Shown here piece after piece: positions 36,926-48,440 of a DNA stretch of 64,000 nucleotides. The notes under the pieces are model-generated. The model made no database searches. It was given only the letters and a program-made list of their open reading frames with translations, and was not told the origin of the DNA. Both the position numbers and the translations under genes were made by a program. The stretch lies in NCBI GenBank assembly GCA_963678705.1, contig OY783207.1, forward strand, positions 23,410,001-23,474,000, given 5' to 3'. Numbering within the stretch: the stretch's first letter is position 1; every line of letters begins with the position of its first letter. This stretch comes from Panorpa germanica (Eukaryota; Arthropoda; Insecta; Mecoptera; Panorpidae).

Positions 36926-37055
36926 CTGAACATAACGTGGCAAAAACGTGACAGTCTTCCTATTTTTTATAGGACGCGCTGCCTCATAGAAAGGTAACTC
37001 TTGCAGCGAGTAATCTGCCAACGCCTCGCACGCCTCCAATTCCATGGCAGCGTGC
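36926..37055 (-). CDS. Coding exon of an unidentified host gene (upstream exon)
   Basis: A 130 bp exon with acceptor ttgttttag (ends 37056) and donor gtaaac (starts 36925). One base completes the previous codon, then it encodes HAAMELEACEALADYSLQEL and PFYEAARPIKNRKTVTFLPR-YVQ, ending in phase 0 and joining in frame to 31754-31646. The ATG inside it sits in a strong context (gctgccATGg), so translation could start here. The open frame also extends back to the acceptor, so an upstream coding exon is equally possible. GC content is well above that of the flanks. There is no domain I can name; the sequence is acidic at first, then basic with a KTVTF-like patch. Confidence 0.7.
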
Positions 37056-37922
37056 CTAAAACAAAAAGAAAATATTAATTAGTGACAAATATTAACCGTT
37101 AATATAAATATACATTTTTCTGCACTCTAGTACATTGCTGGCTAGAACAATTCTTTTATCAAATTTGTGACAGATATACCATACATACATTTATAAGAAT
37201 ACTTTCTTCAGATGAAGTTACACAACTAGTGAAACATTTGCATTGAAAAAAATGTAGAATTTCTCTTATAAACACCAAAATATTTGAACTTTAAACGTTA
37301 AAAACATCAACAACTCTAAAAATACACAAAACAAACAAATAAAAAATTTATACGCAAGTCTGTGGGTTGTATGTTAGTTACTGCACTACTCTACAGGGTT
37401 ATTTAATAAACAAACAATTCACCCAGCACTGCAGAATGTGCATCTAAATCTAAATTGAATTACGCAATTTTTGTATGTATCTATCTCCATCTCACATTGC
37501 GTAAATTGAATAATACAAGTTAGAAAAGGATAGAACATCAATTGTACAAAATAAAGATATTAAAATGCTTTAAAAATGTACAGCATTATTGTTATAAAAA
37601 AATAGCTATACAATTGAACGAGGTACATTAAACAAATTGATACACTTCTAATTACAAAGTCTAATTGTTAAAGGTTTTTACATTTTGCATTATAAAATAA
37701 TTTATGAATGAACTTATAAATAAATAATATCTCAAGGTTGTAAGAATAGAAAAGTATAGAAAGAGATAGTTGTTAAATTTATAACGTAAGAGAAAGAGAG
37801 ATATATACTATATACATATATATAGTTTGATAACTACAGATTATGTAAAATAATCTACGGATAATAATTACATGTACTTAGAGCTCAGACTGGTTGCTCT
37901 AGTATAGGTTTTACCGGTCTAA
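37056..37922. other. AT-rich, probably intronic, nothing recognised
   Basis: No supported ORF. A short purine-rich tract lies near 37750-37805. Confidence 0.4.
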
Positions 37923-38302
37923 CACAGAGCTCCCCAAACTTTTAGAGCGCATGGGCCACATTGCAGTAACACGTCACTGAATAAGTCCGTGAAATGACAT
38001 ATAGGTGGTGCCTCTATTAACAAAACCATATGATTTTTAGATAGTACCAACCTTCAAACGATATGTCACAAAATTTTATGACATTCCTACAATTAGTTTG
38101 CGAGCTACAGCTGTTTTAGTGACGCAACTTTCGTAATTTTCAAAACAATCAAAAAATCTGAATTTCGTGTATTGATACAGCTTTGTTTTAACCAACGTTA
38201 AAATAGATATTCTATTTTCTAGTAAAACTGCTTGTAAAACTGCAAATTGTAGTTTCCTAGTTCTGACAAATAATCCTCGGCCTTTGTTTGAGAGCCACTG
38301 GT
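37923..38302 (+). mobile_element. mariner-like 5' remnant with inverted ends
   Basis: Starts cagagctccccaaac and ends gtttgagagccactgg, an imperfect inverted pair. Inside, after an untranslated leader (gatagtaccaaccttcaaacg), the plus strand reads KSEFRVLIQLCF before a stop. Hymenopteran mariner transposases start in this way (MEKSEFRVLIKH). Almost all of the transposase is deleted. Confidence 0.6.
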
Positions 38303-38454
38303 ATATGCAAACGAATATCGGATAAAAATCCACGCCGAAGCTCACCGGATGTGGGTATATTGATTAACCTGATCAAAGTATTGAGTTTTCTGTTTCATTA
38401 TATTTATTTTTAAAAGCCGAGATTGTTAAGGCAACGATGCCTGAAATGAATCTT

Positions 38455-38878
38455 GACTTAATTTTTATAAAAGTGTCCTTTATACTTTATTAATCCTTAT
38501 ACTTTAAGAAAATATTAATAATAAAAAAAAACATTTTATCTCTTTAATTATTAAAGGAAAAATTCCAATACATGATACGGCACGTCCGCAGATTTGCCAT
38601 CCCTTTTATACAACACACATATGAGTGTGTGTATGTGATACGTCATTACGACTACAAACATCTAGGTTGTATATCCCGTGAAGTGATATATTATGACGGT
38701 TGTGAAAAATAATCTCCATTACTAATTTATTTTGTGACGTCATATGCAGAGCTATAACATGCTGCGAAACAGTTATTCAAATTTTATATAATTATAATTC
38801 CGTCAACTTTTTAGTAATACAAATTGAATAACATTTATTTCAATCAAAAACCCCTAAAATATGGGGACACAAGCCCAT
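38455..38878 (+). mobile_element. Diverged family B element
   Basis: Recognisable by taatttttataaaagtgt, ctctttaattattaaagg, and the intact terminus ggggacacaagcccatt. It is shorter and more diverged than the 27684 copy. Confidence 0.6.
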
Positions 38879-39404
38879 TCCTAAAATTACGCCGCGTCTT
38901 TAAACACGACGTTCTTAAGATATACTTCTTCTTGAGATATGCCTCACTTTTAACGGCGTGAGCAGTCGTTACGCTTGGTAAGTCCAGTCCAGTGTTTTGT
39001 TACTAAATGAGGTCTATATCATATTTCATTTAAATGCGTATAATTAGATTTTTATTTGCATTTATAATTTTATTTGTTTTCTAGATATTTGCATTTCTAA
39101 AGTTTAGTAATTTATAAACAAACAATACATTGTAATTCCATAATGTGACGGCCCAGGTCACTAGGACTCCTACAGAAAAAAGAAAAATGATTGTGCAGCT
39201 AATTTTCTAAAACGCAGCTCTATGGAAATACGACCCGCTGAATCTTTACGTGTTTCGACACGAATTTTATTTATTTCTCACGTTGATATCTGATACTACG
39301 TATCCAGTGGATATGCAGGTATAATGAGGAGCTGAGAACAAATATGCTGTCTCATTTTTGCAGTGCTATTTCACTCTAGCATAAAGGCTGTGATAGTATA
39401 ATCA
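38879..39404. other. Intergenic, nothing recognised
   Basis: No gene or assigned repeat. Confidence 0.4.
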
Positions 39405-39604
39405 AAATCACGATAGATCGGCGGTGTCTTATACTTAAAAGAGGTTATAAGAGCGGTATAAATTTATAATACGATAATGAATTTTGTCTTATTCGTTTCT
39501 ATATACATTATAGAAAAATAAGTGACTCAGTGCTTTTTAGTTATATCAGCAGTTTATACCCCACAACTTGTTTTAAATATGAGTCACCGCCGAACTCTCG
39601 TAAC
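39405..39604 (+). mobile_element. Family E MITE, complete copy
   Basis: About 195 bp from cacgatagatcggcggtgtc to gagtcaccgccgaactctcg. The two ends are inverted repeats with an ACGATAG outer motif. Colinear with 5903-6036 but with ~55 bp more in the centre. No ORF. Confidence 0.75.
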
Positions 39605-40332
39605 TTTAACCGTATTTAGTTGGAGAAGTTTTTGTAGCGATTTTTTGTCTTTGAATATTGCTATCAAGAGGTAAACAAAAAGGTTCTCTCCCTCCTCCAC
39701 CTTATAACCAACAAAATTTTGATTATCAACTATACCCAGAAAACAATTTGAAAGTTTATATTTATAAAGAACTATAAATATTTGTCGTGAAAGAGTTTGC
39801 TCAAAATTGTGCAATCGGTTTAAAGCAAGTAGCAAATTATTAGAAAATATTTTAAAACTAAAATAACAATATATTATCTTCGGCATCTTAGGTAATAAAA
39901 AATAAAAATTAGGTATATTGCACAATACAAATATTGAGAGATTTTATCTTTCTTATTTTTACAACTGTTTATACCCACAAAATTATTTATTATAGAAATC
40001 AATTTAGAATATAAAATATAGCAGTAAATATTATGGTACTATTACCGTAAAGTGACGATACTAGGTAGTATTAGAAACTAAATTTATGACATTGATGTGT
40101 CATGTTAATAGTGTCGAGACGGTAAGTTATTTAGGGGTTGTTATTTTGATACCTCCAACCTGGCGCCAATATTTATGACTCAGAATTTTTTTAAAACTAT
40201 TTTGGAATTAGAAAGCAATTACTCATAGGCTCCAGTTTTTAGAAAACAACAAAAATAATCAATGGGCACCTTTAGCCTAGTAGACAATTCACGTATTTTT
40301 GACCTAACCCTCAAGACAGTAAGTAGACATTT
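39605..40332. other. AT-rich, nothing recognised
   Basis: The 113-codon minus frame (39925-39584) partly overlaps the family E end, has no recognisable domain and is not called. Confidence 0.4.
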
Positions 40333-41045
40333 AAGGGGGGTAAGGTTTCAACTTTTTTTTTATTTATTTATATTATTGCACAACATATTAAGTTTATTGT
40401 GTAAAAAATTTGAAGTCGCTTGTAGTAAAACGACGGAGATATCGAGTTTTAAGTCTTCACCTCTCTGGTCTGCTTTCGTGTTACTTTGAAACTTTTAAAT
40501 GCGGTTTCTCACACTTAGGTTTTTCAGAGTTGGTGCCCTCTCTAGCTCGAAATCTAATGGACCGATTCTTTTGAAATTTTGCACACTCTTTCTTTACATA
40601 AATGCCGAGGTAACGCTGTCGAGTTTCTATTTATTTTTTAATTTTAACGTATTTTAAAATAGCAAAGTTTCTGTTTTTTTTTTCATGAAAAATCGGTATT
40701 TTGACTTTTAAGTGCTGTAAACAATTAAAAAAGCAATAAAAAAAGAAAAACTCAACAGCGTTACCTGCAGAAACTTAACAACTAATGAAATCATTTTGGT
40801 CTTTCGATTTCAGAAAATCCTGTTATGAGTGGCACCGTAATGTTACCTTTTTTTGTGACGTCTGCGGAGATTCGCTGTCAATGGCTCATTTCTTGATATT
40901 TATTTATGAAAATTTCACAAAGTATTCTTTAAATGTCATTTTATCATGTAGTAATTATAGAAATAATTTTATAGTAACTGTGTCGTCAAAAAACATTATC
41001 GAAAATATGCTTTTTTTTATAGTTTTGACCTTACCCCATTTAAGA
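40333..41045 (+). mobile_element. Family A element, complete with both inverted ends
   Basis: Left end ttaaggggggtaaggtttcaac, right end gttttgaccttaccccatttaa: inverted repeats of about 15 bp inside flanking TTAA tetranucleotides. A TTAA target and no ORF suggest a piggyBac-type non-autonomous element. This is the copy that defines the family borders. Confidence 0.8.
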
Positions 41046-41577
41046 GAACATTTGTTACGTAACCTCGACATTATATAAACTATAAAACTTTTTTATGTTA
41101 AATACATAACTTTAAATCTATGTAACTAAGTTTACCGAGATATTTGTTGAAGAAGAAATGAGACAACGTCTTTTGAATATGTTTCTCGATTCTTGAGAAG
41201 CTGTTAGTTACACCAGTCAAAAAGCCTGGGCCCCATTGGGCCTTCCATCGTCCCACTGAGCTAAATAAATTTAAATACTGAATGAATAATACAGTAATTA
41301 ACTATACCTATTGTACTTTTCAAACAATAGTCAACATCAGGGTGGTATATTATTAAATGTAAATAAAAACCCACCCCTATTTAAATATGATTTTATTTAA
41401 GAAATGTGATGACACTAAAAATAGATTCTACAGCATTTTGAAGAGAATATTAAAGTGTGTCTAATTAATTTGCTTTCGTTGCTGTGTTAATATTAAAAAA
41501 AATATTAATATTAAAAATGTATAATATAAATACAACTAGAAGAAAATGATTGACTATGGTGTTGAGAAAAGGATGAG
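41046..41577. other. AT-rich, nothing recognised
   Basis: No supported gene or repeat. Confidence 0.4.
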
Positions 41578-41864
41578 GAAAAAGAAACAGCGTTACGTGC
41601 AGAAACTTATCAACTAATGAAATCATTTTGGTTTTTCGATTTCAGAAAATCCAGTGATGAGTTATGAGTGACACCGCAATGTTACTTTTTTTTTGTGACG
41701 TCTTCAGAGATTCGCTGTCAATGCCTCATTTCTTGACATTTATTTATGAAAATTTCACAAAGTATTCTTGAAATGTCATTTTATCATGTAGTAATTATAG
41801 AAATAATTATATATTACCTGTGTCGTCAAAAAACATTACCGAAAATATGCTTCTTTTTTATCGT
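41578..41864 (+). mobile_element. Family A right-half fragment
   Basis: Only the portion from acagcgttacgtgcagaaac to ttttatcgtttta is present. It lies 0.5 kb after the complete copy, in the same orientation. Confidence 0.7.
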
Positions 41865-42125
41865 TTTACGACAGTCGTGTCTACAGTGTGCAATCACTGC
41901 AATACAAAAACGTACTTTCTGCATTATTTAAATTTAAACTAAATATAGACAGCATGCGTAGATAATTTTAGCCTTGATTGAGAGTTCTTTGAAGCCAGAC
42001 AATAAGCTGCAGTCTTATATTTAGACAAATTATTTTATTCAGCTCACAGAAAGAATATTAAATATTTTTAAATTCTACATAAAACTTCATTCATATTTGA
42101 ATGAACTAACGTCATTTGTATACTA

Positions 42126-42405
42126 TAGTGGTTCTCAAACTGTCATTTACTTTTATTTAGTATCACAATACTCAATAAGACATATAAATGGCGGCACTAT
42201 TGAGAAATTCATATAATTTTTAGATAGTACCAACCTTCTAACGATATGTGTCAAAATTTCATGACATTCCGTCCATTAGTTCACAAGTTACAGCGGTTTC
42301 AGTAACGCTACTTTTGTAATTTTCGAAACAACAGAAACATCTGAATTTCATGTGTTGATTTTTAATCTCAAACAAAATCTTTAATTATGAATAATTTGCG
42401 GTCAT
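42126..42405 (+). mobile_element. mariner-like 5' remnant, second copy
   Basis: Shares with 37923-38302 the agtggttctcaaac end, the atttttagatagtaccaacc leader, and the start of transposase coding (cagaaacatctgaatttcatg). It is followed directly by a family F element. A matching inverted end, attgagagccgctgg, appears after that insert at about 42951-42965, so F may sit inside it. Confidence 0.55.
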
Positions 42406-42938
42406 AAAGCCTCATTCTCACTCACTGTTTTGATATTTAAATTACTGTTTTTTTTAATATTGTAATCTAGATTTCAGGTTCTCGTTTAAGCATTCCTTGT
42501 CACATTCGTGTTTTAATTTAAGTTTAGTTAATTTAGTTGGTGCGTATGCATCGTTAGTAATATAAATTTTCAGTTCGACAAAATTGTATGTGAAATAATT
42601 AAAATTGCTATTTTTAATAACAATTAGTAATAGAAATTGTTTTTACTTCTATATTTTTTAAAAACTGACATTAAACTTCTTTTAAAAGTAAATCCTACTG
42701 CATTTTGACAGATTGTCACATTTTGGAGGTTATAATATAATATAGTTTTTCTTAATTTAATATTTTTAATTTAAAACATTGGACCTTGTAAGGTTCTAAA
42801 AAACTAAGAAAACTTAAAAAATAAATTAAATTAAAAATTGTACTACGAATGACTACGCGTATTCCCATATGCTAAACAATTTAAATTAAATATAAAATAA
42901 AATTAAAGCAGTGAGTGGGAATGATACTTTAGAGTATC
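42406..42938 (-). mobile_element. Family F element, complete
   Basis: Runs from cctcattctcactcactg to cagtgagtgggaatgatac. It is the reverse complement of 47925-48440, sharing for instance acattttggaggttataata and cattccttgtcacattcgtg. No ORF. Apparently nested in the mariner-like remnant. Confidence 0.75.
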
Positions 42939-42965
42939 ACATTTTCTAATTGAGAGCCGCTGGTG

Positions 42966-45447
42966 ATTTTGTATGCATTTTGTTAATCCGTTTATAAAAT
43001 GTCCAACCCATAAGTCTATCTACATAGAGACAATGACGTACAGATAATGTTATTCCTTCTTAGTACAAATGTACGCAGATTGAATGCATAAAAAATGTAC
43101 TCGTACGTTTATATTTATAATAAAAAAAACGCAGGCTCAAGAAATAGCCAGTAAGATGGGACATTGCTCGGACTGGACAGAAGACAGAAAAGTGAATGAA
43201 TCTTGTTTGTGAATAAAATAGTTTTGTCAGTTAAGAACAATCGAATAGTTGATTATTAGTCTACCAAACACAATAATTAAACAACTAACAAAATGACAAA
43301 TTTAAACAATTAAAGGAAATGATGAAAAAGTAATAATCAACTAGTTTAATAACTTATAGATGATTCAATTTGTGTTCGCGCTTTTTGTGTAGGCAAAAAC
43401 TTTCTTTGTTTATCCACCATCTTGGAAATAAAGGTGGAATCAGTTTCTTTTGATTATCTCGGAAACTATAACTCTCACAAAAATGTTGATAATAACTTTT
43501 TTGTAGATAATAATATTGTCTACAAATTTTATTAATAACTTTTTCTTGTAACTTTTATAATAAAAAAGCTATGAGCAAAAATAAATCTAAAATTCAATTT
43601 TACTGAAGTAAATTTGTAATTTGACATATCCAAGCCGAAGATATGAGAAAATAATAAAGAGGTTAAAATTACAAAACAATTCTCACATGTTTCCAAAAAA
43701 ATTATAAAAGGGTGTTTTCTTATAACGGTGATTTGAAATTCAACCTCGCTTTTTTCTGATACAGTTAGATTAATTGTGTTCGGCACGTAATCCTCCTATT
43801 TACTCCAATTATATACTTCGAACGTTTTACATCTTCAATTTGATATTCAGCGATTCTTAAATATTTAGAAAAATCTGTTACATTTCCTTCTAATTAAAAA
43901 ATTAATGAATTCATAGATAAAGAGTTGTCCATAAACATCGTAGCTTAGTTGGTGGGAAGAGAGGGGCTTCGTGAGGGGAAGGAGAGTGTTTAGAGTGAAG
44001 CTACGTAATTTATTATACAATGAATAGATTTTTCTTTTCTTTTTAAGTGCAAATGATTATTTAACAATTACTAAAGATGAAAATCCATCTTTATGCTATT
44101 GAGATCTAGATAAACAAATATCAATACCTCTCCTTCCACTCCGCTGCCCCTCCAACCAACAACGTCATCATCATTATCATTTTTAGTTTACAATATATAA
44201 GCTATATAAGCCCTGCTATTCTTTTCGCTACATTTACATAAATAAATTCTATTGATGGTAAATTCACACAAAAATTATATATGTCTTGTTTGAGAAGCAC
44301 TGTGCCGAGATCTGCATTCGTGACGTCACAGGACCAGCTGTCTTGATGAAACACAAGGCATGATGGGAACCTAACGTGCTTCAGTACAAAAAGATTTTGT
44401 TTAAAAAGAAATAATATGTGTAAGCTGTTGTAGAGGGCGGTAGTGAACTACTTTGAACGGGGGTGTACCTTTATAACAGAGCTTGAATTTATAAATATAT
44501 TTTTAGCATTTAAAGAAAAAACATATTCTTTTTTTAAAATGAAATTTAACGCGTGATTAGAATTATAAGGGTGTAGATGTGAGGGCTATATTTAGATATT
44601 CAAAACGTGCTTAGAACAATACTGTATTTCTCGAAGCCGTGTGATCTTTTCTTTATGTTACTAAAACATACTTTCCTAATTATAATTTATCAAATTGACT
44701 ATAAGTCATTTAACACTTTTGCGTTGCCGACATTAAACTTAATTAAATTTTGAGTGTCTGTCAACAACCACTCGACCACAATATGGTTAATATCATGATA
44801 GTTCGTAGATTTCAATTGAAGATGGCGTTAGTAGCTTACTATAGATTATGCATGCATTCTTAAGGCATGTTCATGCTTGTTTTATTTTACTTAAAACTTC
44901 TTATGCTTTTCCTAAAATATCTAACAAACGCAAGCATCTTGCATGTGCAATATCCGATAAATTAGGGGTGTAGTTTGAGTAATATATAAGTATATATATA
45001 TTAACCTAATGTGGATATCTTTCGAGAGCACGAATTTTTTAATAAACGCTGAAAATCGTAGCTCGTATGTCCACAAAAAGTTGTAAGACTACAATAGTCA
45101 CAAATTCCGTACATTTAATTTTTCTATAACTTTCAATTTACTGAATGAAAATACTATTCAAAACATTTAACAAAACAGGTAATAAAAATTATAACAGAAA
45201 TATTTTAAAGCTGCTTAAAGAGTATGTTTTGCGGTTTCTAAGGGCTGTAAATTTAGTTAAAGAAAAGGTATTGTATGTTTCTCACAAAATTACTTAGTAA
45301 GTACTCAAAAAATTTTGTTAAGAAAGGTAAAGGACACGGTAAGACAGAAAAGAATATGATGTGCCAAATTTTTGTTTCTGTAGGAGCACCTGAATACTAT
45401 CTTTTATCAAAAAGTAGTAAATTTGTACCTCAGAGTACCTATCTACA
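42966..45447. other. AT-rich, nothing recognised
   Basis: Minor GC-richer spots at about 43950-43990 and 44300-44370 have no clear motifs. The 84-codon minus frame at 43786-43532 shows no recognisable product. Confidence 0.4.
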
Positions 45448-45845
45448 TACCTAATTTATGTAAAAGTATACTATATATTAATAAAGTTGACTATCAGGAC
45501 CAGAAATATGTAATTATTCTTTAATAGGATGCAATATTATAATAGATATTAACAAGTAAAAAAGGTATTTTTGTCCCTTTAACTTTTGAAGGAATCAATC
45601 TTCCATCTTCCCTTTCTCTTTGGAACTAAGAAGTTTGCAACAATGGACATAAAATGGATTAGAAATTGTTCTACAGACTGTAATATTGATTAAGTGATAC
45701 CCAAATATATCTAAAAATTAAGTAAGAAAAGAAAATACCATTTTTAAAATAGCTATACCTTCGTCAACTTCATATTAAAAATATATATAACAAGGCGATT
45801 GATATAATATATTATCCAACTTTAAAAAATAAGTTCGCAAGTCCA
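45448..45845 (+). mobile_element. Strongly diverged family B element
   Basis: Order of landmarks is preserved (atgtaaaagtatactatata, agatattaacaagtaaaaaa, cttcgtcaac, aataagttcgcaagtcc), but identity is low. It looks like the oldest copy in the window. Confidence 0.5.
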
Positions 45846-46439
45846 ATAGTATTGTAATAGTTAAAAACTATCAAAAATATCACTCTCAGTAGTACAATAA
45901 TTATGAGTATTACGGATCAGTCAACATTGCGTAATATTTGATATCATACTACGCATACTACATACAAAATAACTGCTATACTATTCCATTGATAAATATG
46001 ACACACTTTGACCTGGCTTATTATTAATAGCAAAGTTTCAAACGAACTGTTTAAATGTCGAATGATTCATTATTATTCTAGCACCCATCGTCGTCACATC
46101 ATTTATTTATTCAATGTGTTCAACGCAACAGATGTTAAATATATTTAAAAATAAGTTTTCAACTACGACCCTGGACCTATACGTTCAGGACCTTTTATTT
46201 TTGACCCGCAGGTACTTTGGTAACACAAGTGCTGGTGTTTTTTTTCTTATAAATGGTTTATATTTAATATTTTAGGGTGATTTTACAGGTGCTGTGAACT
46301 GATTCCTTAAAAAATACGCAGGAAAAAAATGCAATTTTTCTATCTGTGAGATAAAAGCCACTTACTTATAAACATGTCAGAATATATCGAGTGCTACATG
46401 CACTAAAACACAGTATGTATGTGAAAAATGTATTATTTT

Positions 46440-46560
46440 GAGAAGAATAAGTGTTAGTATAGTTCAAAAGAAGTTGTACCCTATAAATGTAAAATATAGG
46501 TTTAAATTACTTTTACAACCTCTTTTAAAAATGAGTTACCGCCATATTTAGTGTATTCTC
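46440..46560 (+). mobile_element. Possible diverged family E right half
   Basis: The stretch gaagttgtaccctataaatg ... tcttttaaaaatgagttaccgccata resembles the right half of family E (ccccacaacttgttttaaatatgagtcaccgccg), with many differences. Confidence 0.3.
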
Positions 46561-46610
46561 TATAAATATTGAGGGTTAAGTGCATTTAGTTGATCCCCGT
46601 AGAAGATTAC

Positions 46611-46722
46611 CGTTATCTTTTATTTCTGTTGGCTCCAATTTAGTTCTCTTGGGAATATCCACTGGACTATCCACTGGTACATCAGTTATTACTTCTCTCT
46701 GTCTCTCACCCCCAATAAAAAG
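46611..46722 (-). CDS. Possible coding exon, unidentified
   Basis: A 112 bp segment between acceptor tttttgtcag and donor gtaatc, open in only one frame: LFIGGERQREVITDVPVDSP then VDIPKRTKLEPTEIKDN. It would end in phase 1, which does not fit the phase-2 entry of the exon at 37055-36926. If it belongs to the same gene, at least one more exon lies between. The donor is weak. It could equally be chance or repeat-derived. Confidence 0.2.
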
Positions 46723-47924
46723 CTGACAAAAAGGACTATTTCCTAAATAACTTATAAGTTGTAAAATTTTCACAACAAAAACAATGAAATAATACTTAAA
46801 GTAAAGTAAATAATAACGTAAATCTATTTCGGAAACATAGAAATGTCACAGAGATGTAATCCTTTGATAAAATCTGTAGCAAAGTCATTTAATTTCAAGG
46901 TTATATGTATTTACAGAAGCCTAACATGTTCTAAAAGTTTAATTTTAAATGATTATCTGAATATCTTAAAAAGCTAATAAAAGGTTGTCAACACCAGCTA
47001 ATTTTCATCCTACACCGGCAATGTGCAAAGATATAACCCATAAGAAACTACAGCACTAGCAGACGGCGATGTCGATCATCTGGACTCAATACGGCCCCCG
47101 GCCCCGATTCCTGTCGTAGTTCAAGAGACCTTACAAGTTGAAATCCAGCCCGTTTCAGCGGCTCTTGTCCTAAAGGCTAACGTTACTCAAGCAAAAAAAA
47201 GCGAGTGTAAAAGAGATGGAAGATATAGTTTAAGATGTCTCTCTCTTTACCACAAAGAGAATCTAGATCTAAAATCCCTTGTTCGTTGAAGAATATACAA
47301 CCTACAAATAAAACACATGTGCTCCGAGATCAACAAGGGTGGAAGGGGGGTGGTTGGACTAGTGCAGAAGCAGCGATGAAATTGTAAGATGGCAAATATC
47401 TCTACAAATAAATATTTCTTAATTTTTCTTTGTAATTTTGATAAAAATCAGGTGTAAGTCATTCATTGTCTTTTATTAACAAGATTAATCAAATTTCACT
47501 GATAAGGATATAAAAAAATAAAGCGCAGAGAATAAAATTAGATAACAATATCGCGGTGTCAAAGTACGATTAATTTGATGATTAACTATAACAAGTGTTA
47601 AAATATAAAATAATTCACAAATAATATTCTCCACATTCTAGAAATGTTTTCGTATTTTGCAGATTTAAGATTTAAAATTAGTATTGCAATGAAATTTGTT
47701 TTTCAAATTTTCCAGTTGTAAATTTACTTCAAATTAGAATTATAGAATTACGTAAACCTCCGATAGAGCTTGTCAAATATTGACACGAAACTTTTTAAAT
47801 TTAGCAGTTGAAAAAAATACATATTGATATTTTTTTATTTGCAAACATAAAACGAAAAATAAGTTATCAAATAAGTTATCAAGAAGTTTAACAAAATCAT
47901 ACTTTCTAAAAGCTAAAACACCTA
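46723..47924. other. Mostly AT-rich, nothing firm
   Basis: A GC-richer segment at 47060-47190 (cggcccccggccccgattcc) lacks an ORF of note. Confidence 0.4.
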
Positions 47925-48440
47925 GAGTATCATTCTCACTTACTGCTTTAATTTAATTTTGTATTTAATTTAAATTGTTTAGCATATGGCAATATGCGTA
48001 GCCATTCACAGTACCATTTTTAGTTTAATTTATTTTTTAAGTTTTCTTAGTTTTTTTAGAACCTTATTAAATTAGGAAAATCTGTATTATATTATTACCT
48101 CCAAAATGTGACAATCTGTGAAAATACAGTAGAATTTATATTTAAAAGAAGTTCAATGTCAGTTTGTCAAAAATAAAGAAATAAAAACAATTTCTATTAC
48201 TAATTGTTATTAAAAACAGCAATTTTAATTATTTCGCCTTCAATTTTGTCCAATTGTCGAACTGTCAAAATTTATATTATTAAAATATTGTGAACACATG
48301 CGCACCAACTAAATTAACTAAACTCAAATTAAAACACGAATGTGACTAAGAATGCCTATTCTGAAAACCTGAAATCTAGATTACAATATTAGATAAAAAC
48401 AATAAATTAAATATCAAAACAGTGAGTGAGAATGAGGCTT
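47925..48440 (+). mobile_element. Family F element, complete reference copy
   Basis: About 515 bp with inverted ends agtatcattctcacttactg / cagtgagtgagaatgaggct. No coding capacity. Its internal sequence is shared with 24176-24636 and 42406-42938. Confidence 0.8.

Noticed and set aside
39584-39925. 113-codon minus-strand ORF
   Set aside because: Overlaps the family E end and has no recognisable motif.
40785-41078. 97-codon plus-strand ORF
   Set aside because: Part of family A repeat sequence running into its right end; not conserved as a frame in the other copies.
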